From Spiroplasma endosymbiont of Panorpa germanica (GTDB lineage Bacteria; Bacillota_I; Bacilli_A; Mycoplasmatales; Mycoplasmataceae): 64,000 nt of DNA. The DNA lies in NCBI RefSeq assembly GCF_964019765.1, contig NZ_OZ026461.1, positions 310,001 through 374,000 on the forward strand. Direction: 5' to 3'. The notes beneath the pieces are model-generated. The model worked only from the letters and a program-made list of their open reading frames with translations, did no database searches and had not been told where the DNA came from. The position numbers and the translations under genes were made by a program. How positions within the stretch are numbered: the stretch's first letter is position 1; each line of letters begins with the position of its first letter. Positions 1 to 9,509 of this stretch are shown piece after piece.

Positions 1-183
1 AAGAATGACATGATACTTTCTAGCCCTTTAAGTTCTTTTATAGTTTTTAACGACTACTTAAAAACATTCTTACTTCATAAAAATAAAAATAAATTTCTTG
101 TGTCTAAGTCACTTATGACTGAGCTAAATTCATGAAAAGATAACAATAATGATTACTATCGAAAAGAAAATAAAAAACAGTAA
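1..183 (+). CDS. RpiR-type regulator, C-terminal fragment (5' end outside window)
   Basis: About 60 C-terminal residues are open from base 1 to a TAA at 181-183, with one TGA read as Trp. I see no domain motif in the fragment alone. However, its residues DMILSSPLSSFIVFNDYLK line up with DIFYSPLQSFLFFNMIVK near the end of the RpiR-like gene that follows, including a later W in the tail. I therefore infer it is the end of a SIS-domain (RpiR family) transcription regulator and that two such regulators lie in tandem. The upstream part is not visible, so family and length cannot be confirmed. Confidence 0.5.
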
Positions 184-250
184 AAATTTTAAACCTATTG
201 AAAAAGCATTCCAAAATTATCTTTTATAAATTTGAAAAGGGGTGTTTTAA

Positions 251-1105
251 TTGAAATTAAAAATAGAGAAATTAAATGATAAACAAAGAGATTTTTTCGA
301 TTTCTACAACAATAATTTTGAAAAATACAAAACTATGTCGATAAAAGATATTTCCAAAGAATACGGATGTGGGATAAGTTTCGTTTATAATTTTTTTGAA
401 TCGATTGGTGTCAAAGGAATTAAAGAATTCATCTGAAATATCAGTTATGATAAAGGCCAAGCGAGTTTAAACGATTTTAAAGATGGTAGTGAAAACCAAA
501 AATTATTTAAGGAAATTTTTGATACAATTAACTTATCAAATTTGAGGAATTTAGAACTTTGCAACGAGAATAATAAAGATATTGAAGCTTTAATTACAGA
601 TATAATTAAAACTAAAAGAAGGTTTTGTTTGGGTTTTGGGTACTCAAAACTGGCAGCATTAGATTTTATAGGGCCATTTCATAAAATTGATAATTCGTTC
701 ATACTTGTTAACGATGAGAACTATGAAAATTCCAAAACAATTGAGATAATCAGGAATTAAGATATTTTGATTATTTTTTCAATGCGCGGAAAAAACAAAA
801 GACTAGTAAGTTATTTAAAATATTTGAAAAAAAAGACTCCTGATTTGTGCATTTACCTGGTAACTTCAAAACCAGAATGCTTGGCAGTTCAATTCACTAG
901 TAAAATTATCTTAATTGATAATATTATGAAAAGATCTGATATTTATACAACTGATATTTTTTACTCTCCGCTACAGTCCTTTCTGTTTTTTAATATGATA
1001 GTCAAAAATATGCTTTATAAAATTATTAAAAATTTAGCAAATTCTAAAGAAAAATTTGTAAACGAACAGCTAAGTTGAATAGATGAGAAAACTGATACCG
1101 AATAA
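251..1105 (+). pseudogene. RpiR-family transcriptional regulator interrupted by an in-frame TAA
   Basis: One reading frame runs from TTG 251 to TAA 1103-1105, with TGA as Trp at 434-436 and 1076-1078, but it is broken by TAA at 758-760. The N-terminal part (about 60 aa) has the helix-turn-helix character of RpiR regulators (MSIKDISKEYGCGISFVYNFFESIG). The middle and C-terminal parts resemble a SIS sugar-phosphate-binding fold, with the stop falling just before DILIIFSMRGKNKRL, where RpiR proteins carry the strand and loop that begin the second half of the SIS core. AAGGGGTG precedes the TTG start. Frame and similarity continue past the stop, so this looks like a recent nonsense mutation or a sequence error. 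A TTG at 767 could restart a 112-aa C-terminal piece, but no Shine-Dalgarno supports it. Its position before a PTS locus suits a sugar-responsive regulator. Confidence 0.65.
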
Positions 1106-1121
1106 AGGAATTAAATTCCAT

Positions 1122-1146
1122 AAAAATAGCAAATGCTATTTTTTTG
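1122..1146 (+). terminator. Rho-independent terminator after RpiR-like gene
   Basis: AAAAATAGCA and TGCTATTTTT form a 10-bp stem around a two-base AA gap, followed by a T run. It lies 17 bases after the RpiR-like stop codon. Confidence 0.6.
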
Positions 1147-1154
1147 CCTTTTAA

Positions 1155-1163
1155 TGGTATATT
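1155..1163 (+). promoter_or_regulatory. Candidate extended -10 promoter for the lipoprotein/PTS genes
   Basis: TGGTATATT matches an extended -10 (TGN plus TATAWT). No convincing -35 lies 17 bases upstream. The start would fall near 1170, leaving a very short leader with the Shine-Dalgarno AGGGAGGT at 1172-1179. This is a weak prediction. Confidence 0.3.
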
Positions 1164-1185
1164 TTCTATTTAGGGAGGTATAATT

Positions 1186-1989
1186 ATGAAAAAATTATTA
1201 GCATTATTAGCGAGTGGTGTTTTAATTTCAACAGCTGCAACTTCGGTGATTGCGTGTTCTTGAAAAACACCACCGATAAAATTTGATGAAATTTCACGAG
1301 TCATGAAAGAGATTGAAAGACAAGTCGCTGAAAATCCTAACGAAGAAACCGGCGTTGCCAATCTGAAGGCTGACGGTGAGTTTGGAGAATCCCTATTTGA
1401 TATGAATTATGTCCAGAAAACAGAAAATAATTCTACAAATATTGATTTGAGAAAAAAATGAAGCGATGGTATTTTAAATCCGATCAATGATACGATCATC
1501 TCATATGTTCATGAGGGTAAAAATATTACCACCGGAGAAAAGGATGAAGGATTTCAAGACGACGAGTTAATGCAACTTGCTAGCATGATGAAAACTTATC
1601 ACATAACCACAAGAGTTTCAGATGTTTATGCAGAAAATGCCTTAATGGATGAGAAAAGAGAAAGCTTTTGATTATCTGATAAGTATCAAAATCCAGTAAC
1701 GGGATTTCAAAAAACAATTGATGAGGGAATAAATCCTAAGGAAGGTAATCAACCCAAAAATAAAAATAAAAATGATTTGTTAATCAATAATCAGGTTCAA
1801 GAAAAAGCGGGTGATTGAGATAAAAATTTCTTAATTTTTGATGATAATGATGTTTTCAATCTTTCAAAATCTATGCGTGCTGATTATTACGTAGTGAGAA
1901 CTAATGTTTCCTTTGGTATCAATAGAAAAGATGAAAAACTGATTGATAAGAAAGTTTGTTTTTACTTGGACGTTAAATTCAATGCATAA
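1186..1989 (+). CDS. Spiroplasma-type lipoprotein, 267 aa, unknown function
   Basis: The N-terminus is a lipoprotein signal: MKKLLALLAS, a hydrophobic core, then a lipobox-like VIAC with the Cys at residue 24. After signal peptidase II cleavage it would be anchored to the outer face of the membrane, since Mollicutes lack a wall. The mature part is hydrophilic and rich in Asp, Lys and Asn, and I recognise no domain. AGGGAGGT sits 6 bases before the ATG. Only 13 bases separate its stop from the PTS EIIBC gene, so it is probably cotranscribed with the PTS. It might be a surface component linked to sugar uptake, but that is inferred only from position. Confidence 0.8.
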
Positions 1990-2002
1990 AGGAGGTTAAA
2001 TA

Positions 2003-3991
2003 ATGGAAACAAAATTAGAGGTCCTCGAACAGACTTTGACTCTTAAAAGAATTGTTGCTGTAACGGCCTGTGCGGCTGGAATTGCCCACACATATATGGC
2101 TGCAGATGCTTTGACCAAAGAGGCTAAATCTAGAGGTTTAGAAATAAAAGTTGAAACCCAAGGTACAATTGGGGCAGAAAATGTTTTATCAGATTTAGAT
2201 ATCGCTAATGCTGATCTAGTAATAATTGCAGCAGATGTCAAAATAGATCTTTCAAGATTTAATGGTAAAAAAGTGTATCAAACTGGAGTAAATCCACCAA
2301 TTAAAAATCCCGGAAAGTTGATTGATGATGCTTGATCTAACGGGGTTGAGTATGGAAAAAAAGGTACCAAAGCAGGCTTTGTTACTTTTGGTAAAACTAA
2401 AAGAAAAGGGGTTCTAGCCCACCTGATGACTGGAATTTCTTGAATGTTGCCTTTAACAATCGCTTCAGGTCTTTTGATGGCGATTGCTAATTTATCAGCA
2501 TTTCAAACTGAATATGTCGACTCACAAGGTTGATATACTGAAAATTGAGTTTTAGGTACTAGAGTATTTCCTCAATTTTTAATGGATGTAGGTAGTTTAG
2601 GTTTCAAATTAATGATGCCTATATTTGCGGGATTCGTAGCCTATTCAATAGCTGATCGACCTGGTTTAGCTCCTGCCCTAATCGGGGGTTGAATTATTAA
2701 TGACAACAAAATGTTGGGTGTTAGTGTTCAAGTTTCGGAAAATTCAGCAATTGAACCCGGAGCAGGATTCATTGGTGCTATTGTTGTAGGATTGTTGACA
2801 GGTTATTTTGTTCAGTTACTTAAACTGATAAGATTCCCTAAATTTATCCAACCAATTGTTCCAATCATGATTATCCCGATTATTTCAACCATTGCCATCG
2901 CTTCACTTGTAAAATTCGCCATTGGTGTGCCAATTGCAAGTATGGTTCTAGCGATGTTTGAGGGATTAGAAAACCTTAATAATCAATTTGCGGGAACCGG
3001 TATTATAATAGCATTGATACTATCGGTAATGATTGCCTTTGACCTAGGTGGTCCCTTCAATAAAACTGCCTTAGTTTTTGGGACAGTAATTTTCTATCAA
3101 ACTTTAGCTGAGGCATTAGCTAAAGGTGGAACATTCTGAGATGCTAACTTTGTTCCAGGAACTGCAACACAGGCAGCCATTTCTGTACCACCACTAGGAA
3201 TGTGATTATCAACACTACTATTTAAAGATCGTTTCACTAAAAATGAGCGAATCATGGGAACAGCAGCTTTAGGAAGTGGTGTAATGGGAATTACTGAAGG
3301 TGCCATTCCGTTTGCTGCAGCAGATCCATTTAGAGTAATATTTGCCAACGTCTGTGGAGCAGCGGTTGCTGGAGTTGGAGTTACCTTATTTAATGTTAAA
3401 TTTGCCGCAGGACTAGGTTCTCCATTGGGAGCTTTCCTGGGATACATAAGAATGGATAACGCTCCATTTTATCCAATGGCTTGAATTCTACCGATTATAC
3501 TAGGAATTTGTGTCACAGCACTTTTAACTGGAGTTATGAAAAAAAGAATAACTGGAGAAGAATATGATCTTTACCTAGAAGAAAGAAAATTAGTTAAAGA
3601 AAAAAGAAAAACTCGTAAGAAAAACTTCAAACTTTTATTCACAGAACCAAAATACGCATTTCAAAAATTTGGAAAACATCAAAAACAATGGTGATCAAAT
3701 TTTAGTAAAAATTCAAAAGAATATTGATCTTGAATTGGTGCGGGAATCAGAGACTATTTTGTAGACTGAGGTCATGCTTTTGCTAACTTCTTTACCAGAG
3801 TTAAAAAAGCTTTCACACCAAAAACACAAGAGCAAAAAGACCACATAAAAACTTTGAAAATGGAACACAAACAAAAATTAGAAGATAACAAAATTAAACG
3901 AAAAGAAGAAAAAGAAAAAGAACGTCAGATTGAAATTGAAGAGCGCGAAGCTCGTAGAGCTCAAAAAATCTCCAAATCAAAAGATGTTTAA
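2003..3991 (+). CDS. PTS fructose-family EIIBC permease, 662 aa
   Basis: This is the membrane permease of a phosphoenolpyruvate sugar phosphotransferase system. Residues about 15-110 are a fructose-type EIIB domain with the phosphorylatable Cys23 in the sequence TACAAGIAHTYMAAD (the family usually has CPTGIAHT). Residues about 135-515 are the multi-spanning EIIC channel, including AFDLGGPFNKTA and GITEGAIPFAAADP, both typical of fructose-type EIIC. An unusual tail of about 150 residues follows: first aromatic and basic, then a highly charged Lys/Glu coiled coil to the end. GGAGG precedes the ATG. EIIA is encoded separately just downstream. No 1-phosphofructokinase gene is adjacent, so fructose as substrate is likely by family but not proven; mannitol or another hexose is possible. 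Confidence 0.88.
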
Positions 3992-4011
3992 ACTTAGAAA
4001 GAGAGACTAAA

Positions 4012-4470
4012 ATGGATAGTAATATTTTCAACAAAAATCAAATTTACACTCAAATAGAGGCTACATCAAAAAAAGAGGCTTTTAAATTTATTGCTCAAGC
4101 TTTCGTTGATAATAACGCTTCAAGTGATTATAAAGCTTGTTTTAAAGGGTTGCTAGCAAGAGAAAAAGAGGGCAGCACAGGATTTAATGAAGGGATCGCA
4201 ATTCCACATGCCAAAATCAAAGAGATAACCACCCCAAAAGTTTTTGTCATAAAATTCAAAGAAGGGGTGGAGTGAAAATCGATTGATGATTCAAAGGTCA
4301 AGATTGCTATTGCTCTAGCGATTCCATTCTCAAATTCTGAGCAACAACACCTAAAAATTCTAAGCAGTATTGCTAGAAAATTAATTGATGATGATTTCAG
4401 ACAACAACTAAATAGTGCAACTAGCGCTGAAGAATTATTTAAAATAGTTTCTAGTGTAGAAGTCGTTTAA
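4012..4470 (+). CDS. PTS fructose/mannitol-family EIIA, 152 aa
   Basis: This cytoplasmic phosphocarrier passes phosphate from HPr to the EIIB domain of the upstream permease. The fold is the EIIA-fructose/nitrogen family (PTS_EIIA_2). The active-site His66 lies in GIAIPHAK, preceded by EGSTGFNE, matching the family pattern. Length is normal. GAGAGAC stands before the ATG, 20 bases after the EIIBC stop, so the two genes are one transcription unit. One TGA (Trp) lies at residue 88. A strong bidirectional terminator follows. Confidence 0.88.
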
Positions 4471-4478
4471 AAATATTT

Positions 4479-4508
4479 AAAAAAAGTTCGCCATTGGCGA
4501 ACTTTTGC
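4479..4508. terminator. Bidirectional terminator between EIIA and pepA
   Basis: AAAAGTTCGCC (4482-4492), loop ATT, GGCGAACTTTT (4496-4506) gives an 11-bp perfect stem with A runs on one side and T runs on the other. It therefore works on both strands for these convergent genes. Confidence 0.85.
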
Positions 4509-4524
4509 TATATATTAATCAAGA

Positions 4525-5874
4525 CTATTTGTTTAGTAGTTCAAACATATTTTTAAGCATAATCCCATTTCCTCTAGTTGGGGTATGACCAGTTGCAGCA
4601 ACATCTAAGTGAATTAAAGGAACTCCCTCGCTAAATTCAGCTAAGAAAGCTGCAGCATTACTACTACCACCATCAGGAACAGGGGCCATGTTGGTCAAAT
4701 CAGCAATGGCGCTGCTTCTCATATATTTATAATTTTGGCTGTGAATTGGCATTCTTCAAATTTCTTCATGACCCTTTAATGATGCTTGATAAAATTCTTC
4801 ATAAAACTTATCATCAGTGGCAAAAGCCCCGGTCATATAAGTTCCCAAACAGAATCGAATTGCCCCAGTTAGGGTTGCCACATCAATCATTTTTTGAGCT
4901 TTTAGATCTCTGATAGCATAAGTAATTGCATCTCCTAAAACAAGGCGACCCTCAGCATCAGTATTCAAGATTTCTACTGTTAAACCATTGTAGCTCTTAA
5001 CAACGGTTTCAACCAGAGTCCCTTTTCCTCCAATACGATTCTCAGTTAAAACAGCCACAGCAGCAACGTTTGCTTTGGCCTTGGCCTTTCCTAATCCCAG
5101 AACTGTAGCACAAGTGACAGCAGCTCCGGTCATATCAAACTTCATACCCTTCATACTAGCTGATAGTTTTAAAGAATAACCCCCGGAATCAAAAGTAATC
5201 CCTTTACCAATTAAAGCAGTTTTTTCTAATTTAGCATCACTGCAGTATTCAACAATAACAACTTTAGGTTCTTCGTAGCTAGCAGCATTAACCGCTAATA
5301 GCATTCCCATTCCCAATTTTTCAATATCTTTTTTATCTAAAACCGTTACCTTAATTTTTTCAATATCTTTGGCTTTTTCCTGGATTTTTTGAGCAAAATA
5401 TTGTGGTGTACAGATATTTGGGGGAGTATCTTGTAAATCTCTTGCAAAATTAACAAACTCCATTTTAATCTCTTGATTTTTAAAACGATCTTTAAAATCA
5501 ATTTTTGAAATCAAATTAAAGATTCTTGAAGATTTGCTTGCTTTTGTTTTCAAGGAAAACTGTTCGTGATCTAAGAACATTAATGCTTCACAACAAGCAT
5601 CAAAAACAGTGTCTTCCTCCTTGAATATTTCAATGAAAGCATCCAAATCAATATCAAAGCTAAATTTAAAATCATTGTATATTTTTTTAATAGCTGAGCT
5701 AATTTCCTCGTATAAATCATGGCTCATAGTTTTGTCCACTACCAAATAAATCGCTTCTTCTTGAGAAATAATTGAAGCCTGACCCTTAATTGGAGCGATT
5801 AATTTGTTTTTAATATCTTTTAATAGAATAGGTTTAACTATTAAACCTTGGTTTTTGTCATTTAATGTAATCAT
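4525..5874 (-). CDS. pepA: Leucyl aminopeptidase (M17 family), 449 aa
   Basis: This is a cytoplasmic metalloaminopeptidase that removes N-terminal residues from peptides, releasing amino acids the cell cannot make. The M17 signature NTDAEGRL is at residues 304-311. The metal-binding region GKGITFDSGGYSLK comes before it, and the C-terminal GG(S/N)AAAFL helix region is intact. The family forms hexamers with two metal ions per active site. I placed the start at the ATG (5872-5874) because GGAGGT precedes it by a normal distance; an upstream in-frame TTG overlaps that ribosome binding site. One TGA codes for Trp. It is transcribed alone on the minus strand. Confidence 0.92.
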
Positions 5875-6011
5875 AATTACCTCCAAGATTATTATATTAT
5901 TATTTTTTTATTTATTTCAACTTTTAAATTTTATCTATGTTAAAATTTTGTTTCAGAGCGATGTTATGCATTTAGATTATTTGATTACTTAATTTAAAGG
6001 AGAACGAAAGC

Positions 6012-6308
6012 GTGAGAAATAAGCTGATTTTATTAAATCACAACAGGTACGACTATCTTTATATAATGAAAAAAAACGAATCACCAATTTGATATTTTAG
6101 AACTATAGAAAGACAAATAACTAAAACCAATGCCAAAGTGATTTTTGATTTAAATTCCCAAAGCGATAAGTTTGATGAACGATTCTGTACTTGTGAAATA
6201 AAAAATAGTTTTTTTGATAAAGAGACTTTCGCAAAATTGAATAATGTCTCACAAGATTTACTAGAGGCCATATCTTTAATTTATGATAAAAAAGCAAATC
6301 TGAAATAA
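6012..6308 (+). CDS. Hypothetical protein, 98 aa
   Basis: This small soluble protein begins at GTG 6012 behind AAAGGAG (5997-6003) and ends with TAA. It contains one TGA-encoded Trp. I do not recognise a domain. The N-terminal MRNKLILLNHNRYDYLYI suggests a beta strand pair, and a central FCTCEIKN carries two Cys. It precedes pepF by 36 bases, and an extended -10 element lies between, so it may be transcribed separately. Confidence 0.6.
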
Positions 6309-6318
6309 TAATTAAAAG

Positions 6319-6327
6319 TGCTATAAT
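6319..6327 (+). promoter_or_regulatory. Extended -10 promoter element for pepF
   Basis: TGCTATAAT is a perfect extended -10 (TGN plus TATAAT) 18 bases before the pepF start codon. No clear -35 is seen, which is usual for extended -10 promoters. The pepF Shine-Dalgarno AAAGGAG follows. Confidence 0.55.
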
Positions 6328-6344
6328 CTTTTAAAGGAGATTTT

Positions 6345-8126
6345 ATGAAAAGAACAGAAGCAAATAAAGAATATAAATGAGATTTTTCTCATTTATATAA
6401 AGATATTTCTGAATGGAAAAAACATTTAAAAGAACTTGAAAAAGATGTGGCAACTTATTCAAAATTTAAAGGGAAGTTAGGTGATGAAAAAACTTTTTTA
6501 GATTATGTTGATTTTGACACCAAAAATGACTTAGCAATGATGAAATTGGGTCAATATTTACATTTACAAGATATTGACCAAACAAATACTGAATTCCAAG
6601 AATTAGAAGGTCATATGATGAACTATTATCAAAATCTAAGAATAGCTACAAGTTTTATTGCTCCAGAATTAAAAGCTTTAGGGGAAACTAAGGTTTTAAA
6701 ATGATTGGAAAATAGTGATAAGCATAATCAGTTCGTATACTCATTTCAAAAGTTTTTCAAACAAGCAAAACATGTTTTACCAGAAAAAGACGAAGAGCTA
6801 TTGAGTAAGGTATCACGTTCACGTGGAGCTGTTGGTTCGCTTTATGATGTCTTGGCTTACGCAGATCGTATTGAGGAAAAATTTGTGTGAGAAGGTAAGG
6901 AACAACCTTTAACTCAAACTTTACTGACAAAAATTATGGAAGATTCTGATCCACTAAAGGATCAAAACACCAGAATGGAAGCTAGCAAAATTTTTGGTAA
7001 AAATTTTGCAGAGAAAAAACATTCATTTGCAAAGATATATGAAGGAATTCTACAGTCAGGTTATGAAAATGTTAAGATTAGAAACTATGGTTCGTCTTTA
7101 CAAGCTAGCCTTTCAGGGGATAGCATCCCGACAGAAGTTTATGAATCTCTTGTCAATATTGGGGAAAAATTCATTAAACCTTTCAAAGATTACAATTTGT
7201 TAATTAAAAAACATTTTAAATTTAAGAAGTTTTATCCAACCGATCGAATGATCAAGTTAGAAAAGGAATTTAATGCTAACTTTACAGTGGATGATGCAAA
7301 ATCGTTAATTAAAAAAGCTTTAAAAATTTTGGGGCCAGAATACCTAGAAAAGCTTGAAATAGCTTGATCTGCAGATAGAATTGATTATTTTGAAGACACC
7401 AATAAAAGAGATGGAGCTTATTCTTCGGGAGGAGCTGGAGTTGAACCTATTATATTAATGAATTGAGATGATAAACTTTCATCTGTGGCTACTTTGGCTC
7501 ATGAAATCGGTCACAGTGTTCATACATTGTTTGCCGATGAGGCTCAGAAATATCCCTTGAGTGAATATCCTATTATATTAGCTGAAGTTGCAAGTACTTT
7601 AAACGAACATCTTTTGTTTGAGCACCTTTACAACAACGCTAAGAATAAGCACGAAAAAATCTACTTACTTCAACAAAGAATTGGTGATTTAACAGGAACG
7701 TTTTTTAGACAAATTCAATTTGCTAAATTTGAACTAGAAAGCCATAAATTAATCGAGAATGGAATTCCAATCACAGCAGAAGTTCTAGCTAAATTGTTTA
7801 AAGATTCAGAACAAAGTTTTGGATATGATGTTTTTGATAACAGCGATAAGTTGCCTTATGGATGACCTAGAATTTCACATTTCTTCCACTCGCCATTTTA
7901 TGTTTATAAGTATGCAATCGATGTAACAGCTAGTTACAAATTGTACCAAGATATCAAAGATGGAAAAATTAGCCAAGCAATAGACTTTTTAAAGGCTGGT
8001 GGTCACAAAGACCCATTAGAAATTTTAAAAGACTTTGATATTGATTTCACCAAAGAAATCACCTACCAACCTTTAATAAACGCCATTGAAAATATGGTTG
8101 AAGAGTTAAGCAAGTTGCTAAAGTAG
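6345..8126 (+). CDS. pepF: Oligoendopeptidase F (M3B family), 593 aa
   Basis: This cytosolic zinc endopeptidase cuts imported oligopeptides into smaller pieces. The zinc motif HEIGH occupies residues 386-390 in TLAHEIGHSVHTLFADEAQ, and the third ligand region EYPIILAEVASTLNE follows. Length is normal for the family (about 600 aa). AAAGGAG precedes the ATG. Six or more TGA codons are read as Trp. With the aminopeptidase nearby it forms part of the peptide-catabolism set expected of an amino-acid auxotroph. Confidence 0.94.
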
Positions 8127-8138
8127 GGAGAAATTAAT

Positions 8139-8513
8139 TTGGATGATTTTATAAGATTAATTTTTAGAATACTTTATTATATTTTCCTTTGATGAATATT
8201 AGATTGGATTTTTAATCCAGATCGTAAAAATAAAAATCGTTACAACAACTTCAATAGTAACACCGATGATTATGAAGAAAGCTCTCAAGATAACCAATTC
8301 GCTCAAATGAATCCCTCTAAATTAGAGGAGAGCTACGGGGTTTTGGGAGTAACTAGCGAAATCAGTGATAAAGAATTAAAAAAAGTTTATCTACAATTAG
8401 CCAAAAAATATCACCCAGATAGTGTTGAATCATCAGAAACAGAAGAAACCAAGATGGCTGAAATTAACTCAGCCTATCAATATATCTGCGAAGCTCGTAA
8501 AATTCGCAAATAG
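8139..8513 (+). CDS. Membrane-anchored J-domain protein, 124 aa
   Basis: The N-terminal 20 residues (DDFIRLIFRILYYIFLWWILDW) are strongly hydrophobic and look like a membrane anchor. A polar Asn/Asp-rich linker follows, then a J domain from about residue 62 with YGVLGV, a basic helix II and the essential HPD motif (KKYHPDS). There is no Gly/Phe region or zinc finger, so this is a class III DnaJ-like co-chaperone that would stimulate DnaK at the membrane. I chose TTG 8139 because AGGGAG lies at the right distance and the hydrophobic segment would otherwise be lost. The gene starts 12 bases after pepF. Confidence 0.75.
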
Positions 8514-8521
8514 ATAGAAAT

Positions 8522-8552
8522 AAAAAAATTTGACATTTGTCAAATTTTTCTT
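8522..8552. terminator. Bidirectional terminator
   Basis: AAAAATTTGACA, loop TT, TGTCAAATTTTT forms a long hairpin with A and T runs on either side, between the plus-strand J-domain gene and the minus-strand peroxiredoxin gene. Confidence 0.75.
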
Positions 8553-8590
8553 TGTTTTAAAAGTTATGGTATATAATTTTGAAGCGGTTT

Positions 8591-9016
8591 TTAAAGACTA
8601 GCTATTAATTCCTTAATATGTTCCACGGCTTCCACGTTGCGCATTTCTTTTTTAACGTTCAATTCTTTGTCAAGAATAAAACTCGAACGAATTGCTGCGT
8701 CGTCATTATCTTGGTCCAGAACCATTAGTCCTTTATGCAAAATTTCTTCTGTGTCAGAAATGAGCGGAAATGTTAATTTGCAATTATCTACAAAATCTTG
8801 TTGATCACTTATCAAGTCTCTTGAAGCTCCAACTACGGCATAACCTTTACTTTCAATTAACTCGAGATTTTTTTCAAATTCTTTAGCTTCAAGCGTACAA
8901 AAAGTTGTGTTTGCGTGAGGATAAAAAAATAATACAATTCCTTTTTCTTTAGCCAAATTTTTTAGTGTCTCTTTTGAGCCATTGTTAAGTTTATACATTG
9001 TAGTTTTTCAGTCCAT
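8591..9016 (-). CDS. Peroxiredoxin, Bcp/PrxQ-like, 141 aa
   Basis: This is a thiol peroxidase that reduces hydrogen peroxide and organic hydroperoxides. The peroxidatic Cys40 lies in FFYPHANTTFC, which keeps the family pattern P-x3-T-x2-C. A second Cys (Cys79) could be a resolving residue. The thioredoxin-fold strand FILDKELNVKK is in place near the C-terminus. I chose ATG 9016 because AAAGGAG precedes it and the first residues contain a TGA Trp; a later in-frame ATG (8998) lacks a good site. The start overlaps the end of the upstream peroxiredoxin-like gene by 26 bases, implying coupled translation. Confidence 0.85.
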
Positions 9017-9458
9017 AATATATCTCCTTTTGAATCTGTTCTAGATTTCATTGTTGATAAATGCTACGGAATTCTAATTTTACGTTTAATTCTGAACTTA
9101 ATAAAAAAATTGATTTTTGAATTATCGGTCTTGTATACTCAGGTGTATTTTCAAAGTATACAGCATTGAATACATTAGTTAAAGTTCCGTCAAAGTCATT
9201 AATCAAAATGACATTGCTTTCACTATTAACTAACTCCTGGTTTTCATTTCCAGGTAATGTCCGACATATTCCAATAATTTGATAGTTACAAAAATCCTTT
9301 TCTTGTAACATATTGTTAAAATTGATTATTTCCTCTAGACATTCGTCCTCTTCGGGAAAAAATCAAAAAATCAACGGATGTGATTCTATCAGTTTATTAA
9401 AAGAAATTTTTACTCCGTTTTGATGATAAATTGAATACTCTCGTAACTTTCAACTCAT
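8991..9458 (-). CDS. Divergent peroxiredoxin-like protein, 155 aa
   Basis: This gene shares the outline of the downstream Bcp-like protein. The strand HPLIFWFFPEEDEC aligns with GIVLFFYPHANTTFC, and both place a Cys at residue 40. Next comes a helix, then the strand YQIIGICR. The C-terminal SIFLLSSELNVKLEF matches SSFILDKELNVKKEM. The catalytic Thr and normal loop spacing are lost, so peroxidase activity is doubtful. GGAGAAAAG precedes the ATG. Under code 4 the frame continues through TGA at 9048-9050 to TAA at 8991-8993, overlapping the next gene. It may be a decaying duplicate or a regulator or partner of the intact enzyme. Confidence 0.6.
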
Positions 9459-9509
9459 CTTTTCTCCTTTTATCGTGACAAAAGTGCATTTTTTATTAAG
9501 TGTGCTATT

